Positions 46,027 through 54,986 of a DNA stretch of 64,000 nucleotides are shown here, piece after piece. This DNA comes from Paractinoplanes deccanensis (GTDB taxonomy: Bacteria; Actinomycetota; Actinomycetes; Mycobacteriales; Micromonosporaceae): NCBI RefSeq assembly GCF_016862115.1, contig NZ_BOMI01000066.1, positions 1 through 64,000 on the forward strand, read 5' to 3'. The position numbers and the translations under genes are program-made. Numbering within the stretch: the first letter of the stretch is position 1; each line of letters opens with the position of its first letter. The notes under the pieces were generated by a model. That model did no database searches, was not told the DNA's origin, and saw only the letters and a list, made by a program, of their open reading frames with translations.

Positions 46027-46467
46027 ATGGATACGCCAGAGCTGACCAGCACGCTCGATCTGATGCGCTGGGTCGGGTGGGCGCAGCGCAAGGCCGGCGA
46101 GGACTGGGTGCGGGAACGCGACCTCAGCTTCGAGCAGGCCTTCGCGCTGGGTTATCTGGTGCGCAATCCCGGGGCGATCCAGCGCGACCTGGCGCAGATC
46201 ACCCGCACGAGTGCGGCGAGCGTGTCGAGCCTGCTTCAGGGGCTCGAGCGCCGCGGGCTCGTCGAGCGCCGGACCGAGCGCGGCGACGAGCGCAGCAAAC
46301 GCGTCCATGCGACGCCGGCCGGGGCGGAGCTCGTCGCCGGGTTCGACACCGCGATGGCCGCCTCCGACGAGACGATCCTCTCCCCGCTCGACGAGAGCGA
46401 GCGGGCCACCCTGCACGCCCTGCTTCAGAAGATCACTGCGGAGCTGCCCCGGCCGACGCGGTCCTGA
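46027..46467 (+). CDS. MarR-family transcriptional regulator
   Basis: This 146-residue winged-helix protein has the MarR pattern. The recognition region is IQRDLAQITRTSAASVSSLLQGLERRGLVERR, with a wing motif TERGDERSKRVHATPAG. It probably binds the palindromes immediately upstream and may control the MATE exporter gene that starts 192 bp downstream on the same strand. The start lies close to the operators with no strong ribosome site, so the transcript may be nearly leaderless. The inducer is unknown. Confidence 0.88.
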   Translation: MDTPELTSTLDLMRWVGWAQRKAGEDWVRERDLSFEQAFALGYLVRNPGAIQRDLAQITRTSAASVSSLLQGLERRGLVERRTERGDERSKRVHATPAGAELVAGFDTAMAASDETILSPLDESERATLHALLQKITAELPRPTRS

Positions 46468-46500
46468 CCTGCTGACCCTGCCGCGACGGTGACCGCCGTC

Positions 46501-46609
46501 GCGCGATCAGCCCTGCCCGAAATGTCGCAGTGGCCTGATCAACCATGCCCGAAATGTCGCTGCCCGGCCGGTCCGTGGTGGCGCGATCACACCTGCCCGA
46601 ATGTCGCAG
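46501..46609. repeat. Three direct repeats upstream of the MATE gene
   Basis: The motif TGATCA/GCGATCA followed by TGCCCGAAATGTCGC occurs at 46501-46530 and 46534-46560, and with one base deleted (CCCGAATGTCGC) at 46581-46609. The copies lie between the MarR and MATE genes. They may be regulator sites or a short diverging tandem repeat. Confidence 0.7.
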
Positions 46610-46659
46610 CGACGGTTTCGTGCCGCCGCGCGCTCGGTCCTGCCCGCGAAGGAGCAGCC

Positions 46660-48078
46660 ATGAGCACCGTGCAAGCCGACGCCGTCGGCACCAACCGCTG
46701 GTACCTCTCCACCGCGCCGATCGCCCGCGCCCTCGTGCACCTGTGCGTGCCGATGGCCGCCGCGATGGTCGTCTCCGCCTTCTACAACGTCGTCAACGGC
46801 GGCTTCATCGGCTCGCAGCACGACACCGCGCTGCTCGCCGCGATCACCTTCGGCACCCCGCTGCTCGGCCTGGTCATGGCGTTCGGCGGCATCTTCGGCG
46901 TCGGCGGCGGCGCCCTCATCTCGCGGCTGCTCGGCGCCGCCGAGAACGACCCGGCGCGGGCGGGCGAGATCAAACACGTCTCGTCCTTCGCCGTCTGGGG
47001 CTCGGTGATCGCCGGTGCCGTGGTCGGCGGCGCCGGCCTGCTCCTGCTGCACCCGCTGGTCACTCTGCTCGGCGCTGACGCCGCCGCCGCGTCCGCGACC
47101 AGGTCGTACGTCGCCGTCATGCTGGCCTTCGTCCCCGTGCTGGCCGCCGCGTTCTGCCTCGAACAGCTCGTCCGCGCCGAGGGCGCCGCCCGGCAGGCCA
47201 TGACCGGCCTGATCGCCCAGACCGTCGCCAACCTGGTCCTCGACGTCCTGTTCATCCTCGTGCTGCACTGGGGCGTCGCCGGCGCGGCCCTCGCGATCGG
47301 CTTGGCGAACGTGGTCAGCATCGCCTACTGGGCCGCCTGGCTCCAGCGCCGCAGCGAGCACATGAGCCTCGCCCCGCGCTGGTTCACCCTGCGCCCCGCC
47401 GTGCTCAAGCCGGTCTTCGGCGTCGGCGCCGGCCAGCTGTTCCAAGCCGCGTTCCTGATCGTCACGAGCCTGGTCCTCAACAACCTCGCCGCCGCGTACG
47501 GCGACAGCGCCCTCGCCGCGATGGGCGTGGCCGTCCGCATCGCCCAGGTGCCCGAGTTCCTGGTCATGGGCGTGACCATCGGTGTCCTGCCGTTGCTGGC
47601 CTACGCGTACGGCAAGGGCGACCGCGCCCGCCTCGCCGCGGCCCTGCGCGGCTCCACGATCGCCGTCGGCGCCGTCGTGCTGCTCTTCTCGACGACCGTC
47701 TTCCTCTTGCGCCACCAGGTGCTGGCCGCCTTCTCGGCCGACCACTCCGTCCTCACCGTCGGCGTCACCATCCTCACCGCCCAGCTCACCGCGATGATCG
47801 CCAACGGCTTCACCGGCCTGATCACGTCGCTCTTCCAGGCCACCGGCCGCGCCCTGCCGGCCACCGTGATGTCCACCGCCCAGGGCGTCCTGTTCATCCC
47901 GGTCGTGATCCTCGGCAACCTCTGGTTCGGCCTGACCGGCATCATCTGGGCCCTGACCCTCACCGAGATCACCGTCCTGCTGACCGGCGTGGTCCTGCTG
48001 CTCGCCTCGCGCCGCTCCATCGCCCGCGGCCTGGGCGAGGGCACCCCGGAGCGAGCCCTCGACATGGCCGACGCGTGA
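46660..48078 (+). CDS. MATE-family multidrug efflux transporter
   Basis: This 472-residue protein has twelve predicted membrane segments in two similar halves, as in MATE exporters (VPMAAAMVVSAFYNVVNGGFIG at the start, VGAGQLFQAAFLIVTSLVLN in the second half). MATE proteins export cationic drugs or metabolites using a proton or sodium gradient. GAAGGAG precedes the ATG. The MarR regulator upstream and three direct repeats in the gap suggest inducible expression. The substrate is unknown. Confidence 0.92.
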   Translation: MSTVQADAVGTNRWYLSTAPIARALVHLCVPMAAAMVVSAFYNVVNGGFIGSQHDTALLAAITFGTPLLGLVMAFGGIFGVGGGALISRLLGAAENDPARAGEIKHVSSFAVWGSVIAGAVVGGAGLLLLHPLVTLLGADAAAASATRSYVAVMLAFVPVLAAAFCLEQLVRAEGAARQAMTGLIAQTVANLVLDVLFILVLHWGVAGAALAIGLANVVSIAYWAAWLQRRSEHMSLAPRWFTLRPAVLKPVFGVGAGQLFQAAFLIVTSLVLNNLAAAYGDSALAAMGVAVRIAQVPEFLVMGVTIGVLPLLAYAYGKGDRARLAAALRGSTIAVGAVVLLFSTTVFLLRHQVLAAFSADHSVLTVGVTILTAQLTAMIANGFTGLITSLFQATGRALPATVMSTAQGVLFIPVVILGNLWFGLTGIIWALTLTEITVLLTGVVLLLASRRSIARGLGEGTPERALDMADA

Positions 48079-48285
48079 CCCGGCCCGCTGGCGTGCGGCC
48101 GCCCCGTCGGACTCGGACGGCCGGAGGGCGGCAGCCCCGCTGGACCTGGACGGCCGAGGGCGGTCATCCGGGGGCGCGATGTCTCGCAGGGCCGCGCGGA
48201 GATCGGCCCCGGTGCGGCGATGGGGCGGATCCGTCCCGGCATCGCAACGGTCGCCTCGGGGGAGGGCCACGATTTCGACCGCCTG

Positions 48286-49050
48286 TCAGAGGAGGCCGAG
48301 GTCGAAGACCTCGAACGGGGCGCCGTAGCGCACGCCCAACCGGGAGCCGGCCTGGCGGGCGAAGCCCTGGAGGAACTCCTCGGCGTCGAAGGCGCCCGGG
48401 GTGAGGCCGTTCAGGTAGGCGGCGTGCGCCTCCAGGGAGCGGACGCCCAGCTCGAAGGTCTCCGTGGTGTCGGCGCCGTGGGTGGAGCGGGGGGAGCCGG
48501 CCGCCCAGACCTGGCGGACGCCGCGCCACCTCTCGAGGCCCTCGTTCTCGATCTGGTCGCGGAAGACCCAGCGGTTGGCGGCGTCGCGGGCCGCGTCGAG
48601 GACGGCTCGGCCGGTGACGATGTGGTCGGCCATGTTGAGGGCGCCGCCGGCCTCGTCCCAGCTCTCGCGGAAGTTGTTGGTGACGATGATGTCGGGGCGG
48701 TGGGTGCGGATGACGCGGGCCAGGTCGCGGCGCAGGGGCACGCCGTAGTCGAGCATGCCGTCCGGCAGGCCCAGGAAGTCCACCTTCGACACGCCGACGA
48801 TCTCGGCGGACTCGCGCTGCTCGCGTTCGCGGGCGGGGCCGGCCTCCTCGGGCGTCATGCCGTCGATGCCGGCCTCGCCGCTGGTCAGCAGGACGTACGT
48901 GATCTCCTTGCCCTGGCGGGTCCAGCGCGCGACGGCGGCGGCCGTGCCGAACTCCAGGTCGTCGGGGTGGGCGACGATGGCGAGGCCGCGCTGCCACGAC
49001 TCGTCGACGGGCTTCAGCGGGGCGGGAGCGGCGTCACTCATGAGGGCCAT
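48286..49050 (-). CDS. PIG-L family deacetylase
   Basis: This 254-residue protein has the family zinc motif AHPDD (27-31), LTSGEAGIDGMTPEE, LGLPDGMLDYGV, and the later His of NMADHIVTGRAV as the third ligand. Relatives remove acetyl groups from N-acetylglucosamine-containing compounds; MshB and Mca belong here. It is not close enough to name as mycothiol enzyme MshB. Start is ATG 49050 or the ATG three codons later. Confidence 0.88.
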   Translation of the reverse strand: MALMSDAAPAPLKPVDESWQRGLAIVAHPDDLEFGTAAAVARWTRQGKEITYVLLTSGEAGIDGMTPEEAGPAREREQRESAEIVGVSKVDFLGLPDGMLDYGVPLRRDLARVIRTHRPDIIVTNNFRESWDEAGGALNMADHIVTGRAVLDAARDAANRWVFRDQIENEGLERWRGVRQVWAAGSPRSTHGADTTETFELGVRSLEAHAAYLNGLTPGAFDAEEFLQGFARQAGSRLGVRYGAPFEVFDLGLL

Positions 49051-49080
49051 GATGCCCGTCCGGCAGGGGCAGTGAAAAGG

Positions 49081-49719
49081 TCAGCCGACCAGGCGGCGCT
49101 CCCAGGCCCACGCGGCGATCTCGACCCGGTTGCGGGTGTCGAGCTTGGTGTGGATGCTGCCGAGGTGGGTCTTGACCGTGCCGACCGAGATGTAGAGCTG
49201 GGCGGCGATCTCCGCGTTCGTCAGGCCGCGGGCGGTCAGCTTGACGACCTCCAGCTCGCGGGGGGACAGGCCGCCCTCGTCGGTGGCAGGCGCGGGCGGG
49301 GAGAGGTGCTCCAGCAGCCGTACGGTGATCGACGGGCTGATCAGGGCGTCGCCCGACACGGCCGCGCGCACCGCCTCGATGAGCAGCGCCGGGCCGGAGT
49401 CCTTGAGCAGGAAGCCGGCCGCGCCGTTGCGGAGCGCCTGGTGCACGTACTCGTCGAGGTCGAAGGTCGTGACCACGACGATGCGCAGCGGATCGGCGAC
49501 GCCGGGGCCGGCCAGCAGGCGCAGCGCCTCGAGGCCGTCCATCTTGGGCATGCGGATGTCGAAGAGCGCCACGTCCGGCTTGAGCTTGCGCGCCAGCGCC
49601 ACCGCCTCGACGCCGTCGGAGGCCTCGCCCACGACCTCCATGTCCGGCTGGGCGCCGATGATCATGCCGAAGCCGGTACGGACCATCGCCTGGTCGTCGG
49701 CGATAAGCACGCGAATCAC
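49081..49719 (-). CDS. NarL/LuxR-type response regulator
   Basis: This 212-residue protein has a receiver domain with phospho-acceptor Asp 54 (ALFDIRMPKM) and a C-terminal LuxR helix-turn-helix (SPRELEVVKLTARGLTNAEIAAQLYISVGTVKTH). The GTG start has an AGAGGTGG ribosome site that overlaps the stop of the upstream histidine kinase gene, so the two are coupled. It probably controls the divergent ABC transporter genes. Confidence 0.93.
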   Translation of the reverse strand: MIRVLIADDQAMVRTGFGMIIGAQPDMEVVGEASDGVEAVALARKLKPDVALFDIRMPKMDGLEALRLLAGPGVADPLRIVVVTTFDLDEYVHQALRNGAAGFLLKDSGPALLIEAVRAAVSGDALISPSITVRLLEHLSPPAPATDEGGLSPRELEVVKLTARGLTNAEIAAQLYISVGTVKTHLGSIHTKLDTRNRVEIAAWAWERRLVG

Positions 49720-49732
49720 TGAAGAACCACCT

Positions 49733-50902
49733 CTACGGAAGGGGGAAGGCCGCGTCGACCACCCAGCCGCCCTCGATGCCCGGCCCGGCCGTGATCCGGC
49801 CGCCGGCCGCGCGGACCCGTTCGGTCAGGCCCACGAGACCGTACCCCGGACGATCTCGTGGCGTGGCGGCGCGCGCCGGAACACCGTCGTTCGCCACCCG
49901 CACCAGCAGCCAGTCGGGGGTGCGGCGGATCCAGACGTCGGCGACCTGGGCCGCCGGCGCGTGCTGCCGCACGTTCGTCAGAGCCTCCATCACCACCCGG
50001 TACGCCGAGGTGGACACCTCGACCGGCAGGCCCTCCGCGTCGCCGTCGACGTGGAGGCGGGCGATCGGCCCACCGGCGGAGGTGAACTGGTCGAGCAGGC
50101 CGGGCAGGTCGACGAGGCCCGCGACCGGCGCCAGCGGAGCGTCCGGCGAGGACGAGGGGTCGCGCAGCACCCCGACCATGCGGCGCATCGACGCCATCGT
50201 CTCGGCGCCGGCCTCCTCGATCTGCTCCAGGGCGAGCAGCACCCGCTTCGGGTCCTGCTCGGCGATGAAGCGGGCGCCCTGGGCCTGCACGACGATGCCG
50301 GTCACGTGGTGGGCGATGAAGTCGTGCAGGTCGCGGGCGAACTCGGCGCGCTGCTCCGCCCGTACGGCGTCGACCGCCCGCTGCCGCGAGCTCTCCAGCG
50401 TGCGCAGGTAGATGCCGACGCCGATGGCGGCCGTGCCGGCGAGGGCCTGGATGAGGCCGAAGATGACGAACTCGGCGCTCTGGCCGCCGCGCAGCGGCTG
50501 GAAGCTGACGGCCGCGCCGACCATCACCACGGCGCCGACCGCCCAGCCGGGCGAGGCGCGCCGGGCCAGCACGAACAGGACGCCCAGCAGCGCCGTCGAC
50601 TCGGCCAGTCCCCAGCTGGAGTAGCTGCTGTCGGGGTAGCCGCCGACGATCGCCAAGGTCAGCAGGAGCGAGGCCGTGCCGAGCCCGATTGCGACTTTCG
50701 GCAGAGTGGTGGAGCCCTGCCGGCGGGCGGGCAGCCAGACGGCCGCGGCGGCGATCGCCATGAGCACCTGGAGCAGGCCGAGCAGCTCCGAGTTGCGCAG
50801 CAGACCCTGCGCGACGTCGAAGAGTCCCAGCACGGCGAGCGCCGCCAGCGCGAGGAACTGCCCGAGGCGCAGCAGGATCAGCCGGTTCGTGTTCGTCTCC
50901 AT
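49733..50902 (-). CDS. Sensor histidine kinase (NarL-type partner)
   Basis: This 389-residue protein has about four to six membrane segments in the first 165 residues with little extracytoplasmic sequence. A HisKA_3 dimerisation domain with phospho-His 193 (ARDLHDFIAHHV) and a C-terminal HATPase (EALTNVRQHAP, then GYGLVGLTERV) follow. A membrane-embedded sensing region fits kinases that detect cell-envelope stress or antibiotics. It is directly upstream of its response regulator and divergent from a MacB-type ABC pair, a common pattern for inducible peptide-antibiotic resistance. ATG 50902 is the conserved start. Confidence 0.92.
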   Translation of the reverse strand: METNTNRLILLRLGQFLALAALAVLGLFDVAQGLLRNSELLGLLQVLMAIAAAAVWLPARRQGSTTLPKVAIGLGTASLLLTLAIVGGYPDSSYSSWGLAESTALLGVLFVLARRASPGWAVGAVVMVGAAVSFQPLRGGQSAEFVIFGLIQALAGTAAIGVGIYLRTLESSRQRAVDAVRAEQRAEFARDLHDFIAHHVTGIVVQAQGARFIAEQDPKRVLLALEQIEEAGAETMASMRRMVGVLRDPSSSPDAPLAPVAGLVDLPGLLDQFTSAGGPIARLHVDGDAEGLPVEVSTSAYRVVMEALTNVRQHAPAAQVADVWIRRTPDWLLVRVANDGVPARAATPRDRPGYGLVGLTERVRAAGGRITAGPGIEGGWVVDAAFPLP

Positions 50903-51047
50903 CGTGACCCAGCGTAGTTGCAGGTGAGCGCGCCCCCATCGGCCGAAAGACAGATCCGGATCCCCGGCCACGGGCCGATGTGCCGCGGGTGCCGTCCCGG
51001 CGAGCATTTCCGGCGTCCGAAACGAAACAACTGCCCGTGGAGAGACC

Positions 51048-51803
51048 ATGCAGACGCCCGTGCTCGAAAATACGATGGCGGCCGTCGCCGCCGTCGACCT
51101 GACAAAGGTCTACGGCAGCGGCGACACCGCCGTGCGGGCGCTGGACGGCGTGACCGTCGGGTTCGCCCGCGCCCAGTTCACCGCCATCATGGGCCCGTCC
51201 GGCTCGGGCAAGTCGACGCTCATGCACTGCCTCGCGGGTCTCGACACCGCCACCAGCGGGCAGGCGCTGCTCGGCGGCACCGACCTGACGAAGCAGTCCG
51301 ACAAGGTGCTCACCAAGGTGCGCCGCGAGCGGATCGGCTTCGTCTTCCAGGCGTTCAACCTGCTGCCGCAGCTCACCGCCGCGCAGAACATCACGCTGCC
51401 GCTGGAACTGGCCGGCCGCAAGCCCGACCACCACCTCTACGCCCACCTGACCGAGACGCTGGGCATCGTGGGCCGCCTCGACCACCGCCCCGGCGAGCTC
51501 TCCGGCGGCCAGCAGCAGCGCGTCGCGCTGGCCCGGGCGCTGATGTCGCGCCCCGAGGTGGTCTTCGCCGACGAGCCGACCGGCAACCTGGACTCCCGCT
51601 CCGGCGCCGAGGTGCTGCTCTTCCTGCGCAACTCGGTGCGCGAGCTGGGCCAGACGATCGTCATGGTCACCCACGACCCGGGCGCGGCCGCGTACGCCGA
51701 CCGGGTCGTGCTGCTCGCCGACGGCCGGGTCGCCGGCGAGCTCGACCGCCCCGACATCGCGAGCGTCACCGACGCGCTCCAGGGTCTGGCGGCCGCCCGA
51801 TGA
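51048..51803 (+). CDS. MacB/LolD-type ABC transporter ATP-binding protein
   Basis: This 251-residue ATPase has Walker A GPSGSGKST, the Q-loop VFQAFNLLPQLTA, signature LSGGQQQR, Walker B VVFADEPTGNLD and H-loop VTHD. The sequence type (EPTGNLD, NLLPQLT) is that of MacB/LolD/FtsE-like subunits that pair with FtsX-like permeases. The stop overlaps the permease start (ATGA). A histidine kinase/response regulator pair is divergent from it. Confidence 0.94.
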   Translation: MQTPVLENTMAAVAAVDLTKVYGSGDTAVRALDGVTVGFARAQFTAIMGPSGSGKSTLMHCLAGLDTATSGQALLGGTDLTKQSDKVLTKVRRERIGFVFQAFNLLPQLTAAQNITLPLELAGRKPDHHLYAHLTETLGIVGRLDHRPGELSGGQQQRVALARALMSRPEVVFADEPTGNLDSRSGAEVLLFLRNSVRELGQTIVMVTHDPGAAAYADRVVLLADGRVAGELDRPDIASVTDALQGLAAAR

Positions 51804-54292
51804 GCGTGCTCCGCACCCAGATGCGCGGCGTCGCGAGCCGCCCCACCCGGCTGCTGCTGACCGGCCTGGCCGTCCTGGTCGTCTCGTTCGTCGTCTACGC
51901 CGCCGTGCTCGCCCAGCAGATCACCGAGCGCAGCGTGCTCAACGGGCTCAGCGGCACGCCGGAGACCGTGGACCTGGTCGTCCGCAACGGCGACATCCCG
52001 GTGGGGCAGGTCGCCCGGATCGCCGGCACGGCCGGTGTCGCCGAGGCCGTCGGCCGGGTCGACGCCGGCGGCGAGGTCAACGGCGACTACCTCCAGCTGC
52101 TCTCCGACCCCGGCTCCGGGCCCCTCGCCACGGCCACCGTCACCCAGGGCCGCTACCCGTCGAAGGCGGGCGAGATCGCGGTGACCCCGCGCACGGCCGA
52201 GCGGATGGGCCTGAAGCTCGGCCTCACCGTCGGCGCCCAGATCCGCTACAGCGACGACGGCAAGCCGCTGGCCAAGTCGCGGCTCACGGTGGTCGGCCTG
52301 GTGCAGGCCCGCGACGACTACGGCTTCCAGGCGTACGCGCCCACGGCCGCCGTGGTCGCCCTCACCGGCGCGAAGCAGGTCAGCCAGATCGACATCAGGT
52401 ACGCGCCGGGCGCGCGGGACGTGCAGGAGCGCGTCACCGCGCTGAGCAAGGGCGCCGAGGTGGCCACCGGCGAGGACGTGCGCCACGAGGAGGCCGAGCA
52501 GAAGGCGTCCGACGTCAACGCGGTCTTCGCGGTCATCGCCATGTTCGTCGCGATCGCCGTGGTCGCCGCCGGGCTGGTCGCCACCTCGACGTTCCGCATC
52601 GTCTTCGCCCAGCGGATGCGCCAGCTGGCGCTGCTGCGCGCGGTCGGCGCCGGGCGCGGCTCGATCAGCCGGTCGCTGGCCGCCGAGGGCGCACTGACCG
52701 GGCTGGTCACCGGCGTGGCGGGCGTGCTGCTCGCGCTCGGCGCCGGTCATCTGCTGCCGGTCGTGCTCGGCTGGTTCGGCAAGGAGATCTCCTCGCCCGG
52801 CGTGCCCGTGCCCGCGGCGCTCGGCACGGTCGCGCTCGCGGTCGTCATCACGGTGCTGGCGGTGCTGGCGCCGGCCGTCTCCGCCGCGAAGGTGTCGCCG
52901 CTGGAGGCGCTGCGCAGCTCCGGCACGACGGGGGCGCGCCGCGACATCGGCGCGCTGCGCTGGATCACCGGCCTGCTGCTCGCCGCGGGGGCGGCCGTCG
53001 TGGCCGCCTACGTCCTGCAGGGCCTGCCGGGCCGCGACCCCAAGGACTACGACCCGGCGCCGATGCTCTTCGCCGTCGTGGGCTCGGGCGCGCTCGCCTT
53101 CTTCGCGCTGGTCGCGCTCGGCCCGGTGCTGGTGCGGCCGGTGCTGGCGCTGCTCGGCGCCCCGATCCGCCGCTCCGGGCCCGTCGGCCGGCTCGCCGCC
53201 GGCGGAGTGGGCGCCGCGCCGCGCCGGGCCGCCGCGGTCTCGGTCGTGGTCGCGCTCGGCGTCACCCTGATCGCCGGGGCGCTGGTCGGCGGCGCGTCGA
53301 TCCGGGTGCTCGCCGAACGGGAGAGCGCCACGTCGGCGCCGGCCGACTACGAGCTGACCGGCGCGGACCAGGCGCCGGTGCCGGTGGCGCTGGCCGACCG
53401 GCTGCGCGAGCGCAAGGAGCTGACGCACGTCACCCCGTACCGCCGGGTGGAAACGAAGATCGGGAACACCGAGGGGCTGACGGCGACCGACCTCGCGATG
53501 GGCGCCCTGCCGCGGCTCGGCAAGCTCGACGTGGCCGCCGGCTCGGTGCGGGACCTGGCACCGGGCAAGGCGGTGATCTCGGGCTACACGTCGGACATGA
53601 CCGGGCTGCGAGTGGGCGACCCGATCACGCTCCAGGCAGGCAGGCGCAGCCTCACCGTGACGATCGTGGCGCAGCTGCCCGACTCGGGGCCGGTCGGCTC
53701 CGCGGTGGTGCTCGACCCGGCCGACCTGACCCGGCTCGGTGCGCCGGCCACGTACTCCGGTGTGCTCGCCGACGCGGCGGCCGACGGCGAGCAGGGCCGC
53801 ACCGACGGCAAGCGGGCGATCGACGAGAGCGTCGCGGGCGGGAGCTTCCGCACCGATGTGCTCGCCGACCAGCGTGACCTGATCGACGACAACCTCACCA
53901 TGCTGCTGGTGATCGCGCTCGGGCTCATCGGGCTCACCGTGGCGATCGCGGTGGTGGGCGTGGGGACGACGACGGCCCTCTCGGTGGTCGAACGGGTCCG
54001 CGAGTCCGGGGTGCTGCGCGCGGTCGGCCTGTCGCGCGGCGGTCTGCGGGCCATGCTGACGGCCGAGTCGGCGCTGTACGGGGTGATCGGCGCCGCGATC
54101 GGGCTGGCGCTCGGGATCCCGTACGCCATGCTCGCGGTGAAAGCGCTCGGGGTGAACGCCCCGCTCGCCGTGCCGGCCGGTCAGCTGGTGGTGGTCTTCC
54201 TGGTGCTGGTGGCCCTGACCGCCCTCGCCGGGGTGCTGCCGGCGCGCAAGGCGGCGAAGGTCAGCCCGGTGGCGGCGCTGGGAACCGAGTAG
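51800..54292 (+). CDS. FtsX-like ABC transporter permease (two-domain MacB type)
   Basis: This 830-residue permease has an N-terminal membrane segment, a large extracytoplasmic MacB-like domain (about 45-230), a first FtsX block (VFAVIAMFVAIAVVAAGLVATSTFRIVFAQRMRQLALLR… region near 240-370), further membrane segments, a second extracytoplasmic domain, and a second FtsX block near the C-terminus. The double FtsX layout is typical of actinobacterial efflux or peptide-resistance permeases. It acts with the coupled ATPase, and its expression is probably set by the divergent two-component system. The substrate may be an antimicrobial peptide or lipid; this is inference. Confidence 0.92.
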   Translation: MSVLRTQMRGVASRPTRLLLTGLAVLVVSFVVYAAVLAQQITERSVLNGLSGTPETVDLVVRNGDIPVGQVARIAGTAGVAEAVGRVDAGGEVNGDYLQLLSDPGSGPLATATVTQGRYPSKAGEIAVTPRTAERMGLKLGLTVGAQIRYSDDGKPLAKSRLTVVGLVQARDDYGFQAYAPTAAVVALTGAKQVSQIDIRYAPGARDVQERVTALSKGAEVATGEDVRHEEAEQKASDVNAVFAVIAMFVAIAVVAAGLVATSTFRIVFAQRMRQLALLRAVGAGRGSISRSLAAEGALTGLVTGVAGVLLALGAGHLLPVVLGWFGKEISSPGVPVPAALGTVALAVVITVLAVLAPAVSAAKVSPLEALRSSGTTGARRDIGALRWITGLLLAAGAAVVAAYVLQGLPGRDPKDYDPAPMLFAVVGSGALAFFALVALGPVLVRPVLALLGAPIRRSGPVGRLAAGGVGAAPRRAAAVSVVVALGVTLIAGALVGGASIRVLAERESATSAPADYELTGADQAPVPVALADRLRERKELTHVTPYRRVETKIGNTEGLTATDLAMGALPRLGKLDVAAGSVRDLAPGKAVISGYTSDMTGLRVGDPITLQAGRRSLTVTIVAQLPDSGPVGSAVVLDPADLTRLGAPATYSGVLADAAADGEQGRTDGKRAIDESVAGGSFRTDVLADQRDLIDDNLTMLLVIALGLIGLTVAIAVVGVGTTTALSVVERVRESGVLRAVGLSRGGLRAMLTAESALYGVIGAAIGLALGIPYAMLAVKALGVNAPLAVPAGQLVVVFLVLVALTALAGVLPARKAAKVSPVAALGTE

Positions 54293-54301
54293 AAAGCGTC
54301 C

Positions 54302-54931
54302 ATGGACTCTTACTGGCCGCTCTTCGGGCTCCGGCTGGTCTTCCGCGACGTGACGCTGCGTCCGATGCGCGAGGAGGACCTGCCGGGGCTCGCCGCCATG
54401 CTGCCCGGCGACGTCGGGCACGACCCGCGCCTGCCGATGTGGCCGTCGCAGAGCTTCGCCGAGAACGAGCGGCGGCTGTTCTGCCAGGGCTACTGGAAGG
54501 CGCTCGGCACGTGGGACCCGGCGTCGTGGGTGCTGCACTTCGCGGTCGCCCACCGCGGCGAGCTGGTCGGCGTGCAGACCCTCGAGGGCGAGAGCTTCCC
54601 GGCACTGCGCACCGTGGACACGGCTTCCTGGCTGGTGCCCGGGGCGCGCGGGCGCGGCGTCGGGGTCGCGATGCGCACCGCCGTGCTGGGCTTCTCGTTC
54701 GGCAGCCTCGGCGCCGTCGCCGCGGTCAGCTCGGCGACCACGGACAACGCGGCCTCGCTCGGGGTCTCCCGGCGCATCGGGTACGAGGAGAACGGCCGCA
54801 GCCGCATCGTCGACACCGGGGGAGACGTCGCCGAGTTGCAGCACTTCCGGCTCACCGCGGACCGCTGGCCGGGGCATTCGATCACGATTGAGGGCTTCGA
54901 TGCCTGTCGCGCCTGGTTCGGGATGACGTAG
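54302..54931 (+). CDS. GNAT-family N-acetyltransferase
   Basis: This 209-residue protein has a GNAT core (VTLRPMREEDLPGLAAML; SWLVPGARGRGVGVAMRTAVL with the acetyl-CoA loop; ATTDNAASLGVSRRIGYEENG). It starts nine bases after the permease stop, so it may belong to the same transcript. A role in resistance by acetylating a compound is possible but unproven. Confidence 0.87.
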   Translation: MDSYWPLFGLRLVFRDVTLRPMREEDLPGLAAMLPGDVGHDPRLPMWPSQSFAENERRLFCQGYWKALGTWDPASWVLHFAVAHRGELVGVQTLEGESFPALRTVDTASWLVPGARGRGVGVAMRTAVLGFSFGSLGAVAAVSSATTDNAASLGVSRRIGYEENGRSRIVDTGGDVAELQHFRLTADRWPGHSITIEGFDACRAWFGMT

Positions 54932-54986
54932 CCGTCTCGCGTTCGGTACTCTCACGCGCGCCTATTCGAGATCAACGGGGGATCGC

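Noticed and set aside
51437..54955. Minus-strand open frame of 1172 codons opposite the FtsX-like permease
   Set aside because: Shadow of the permease; Arg/His/Gly-rich with no domains.
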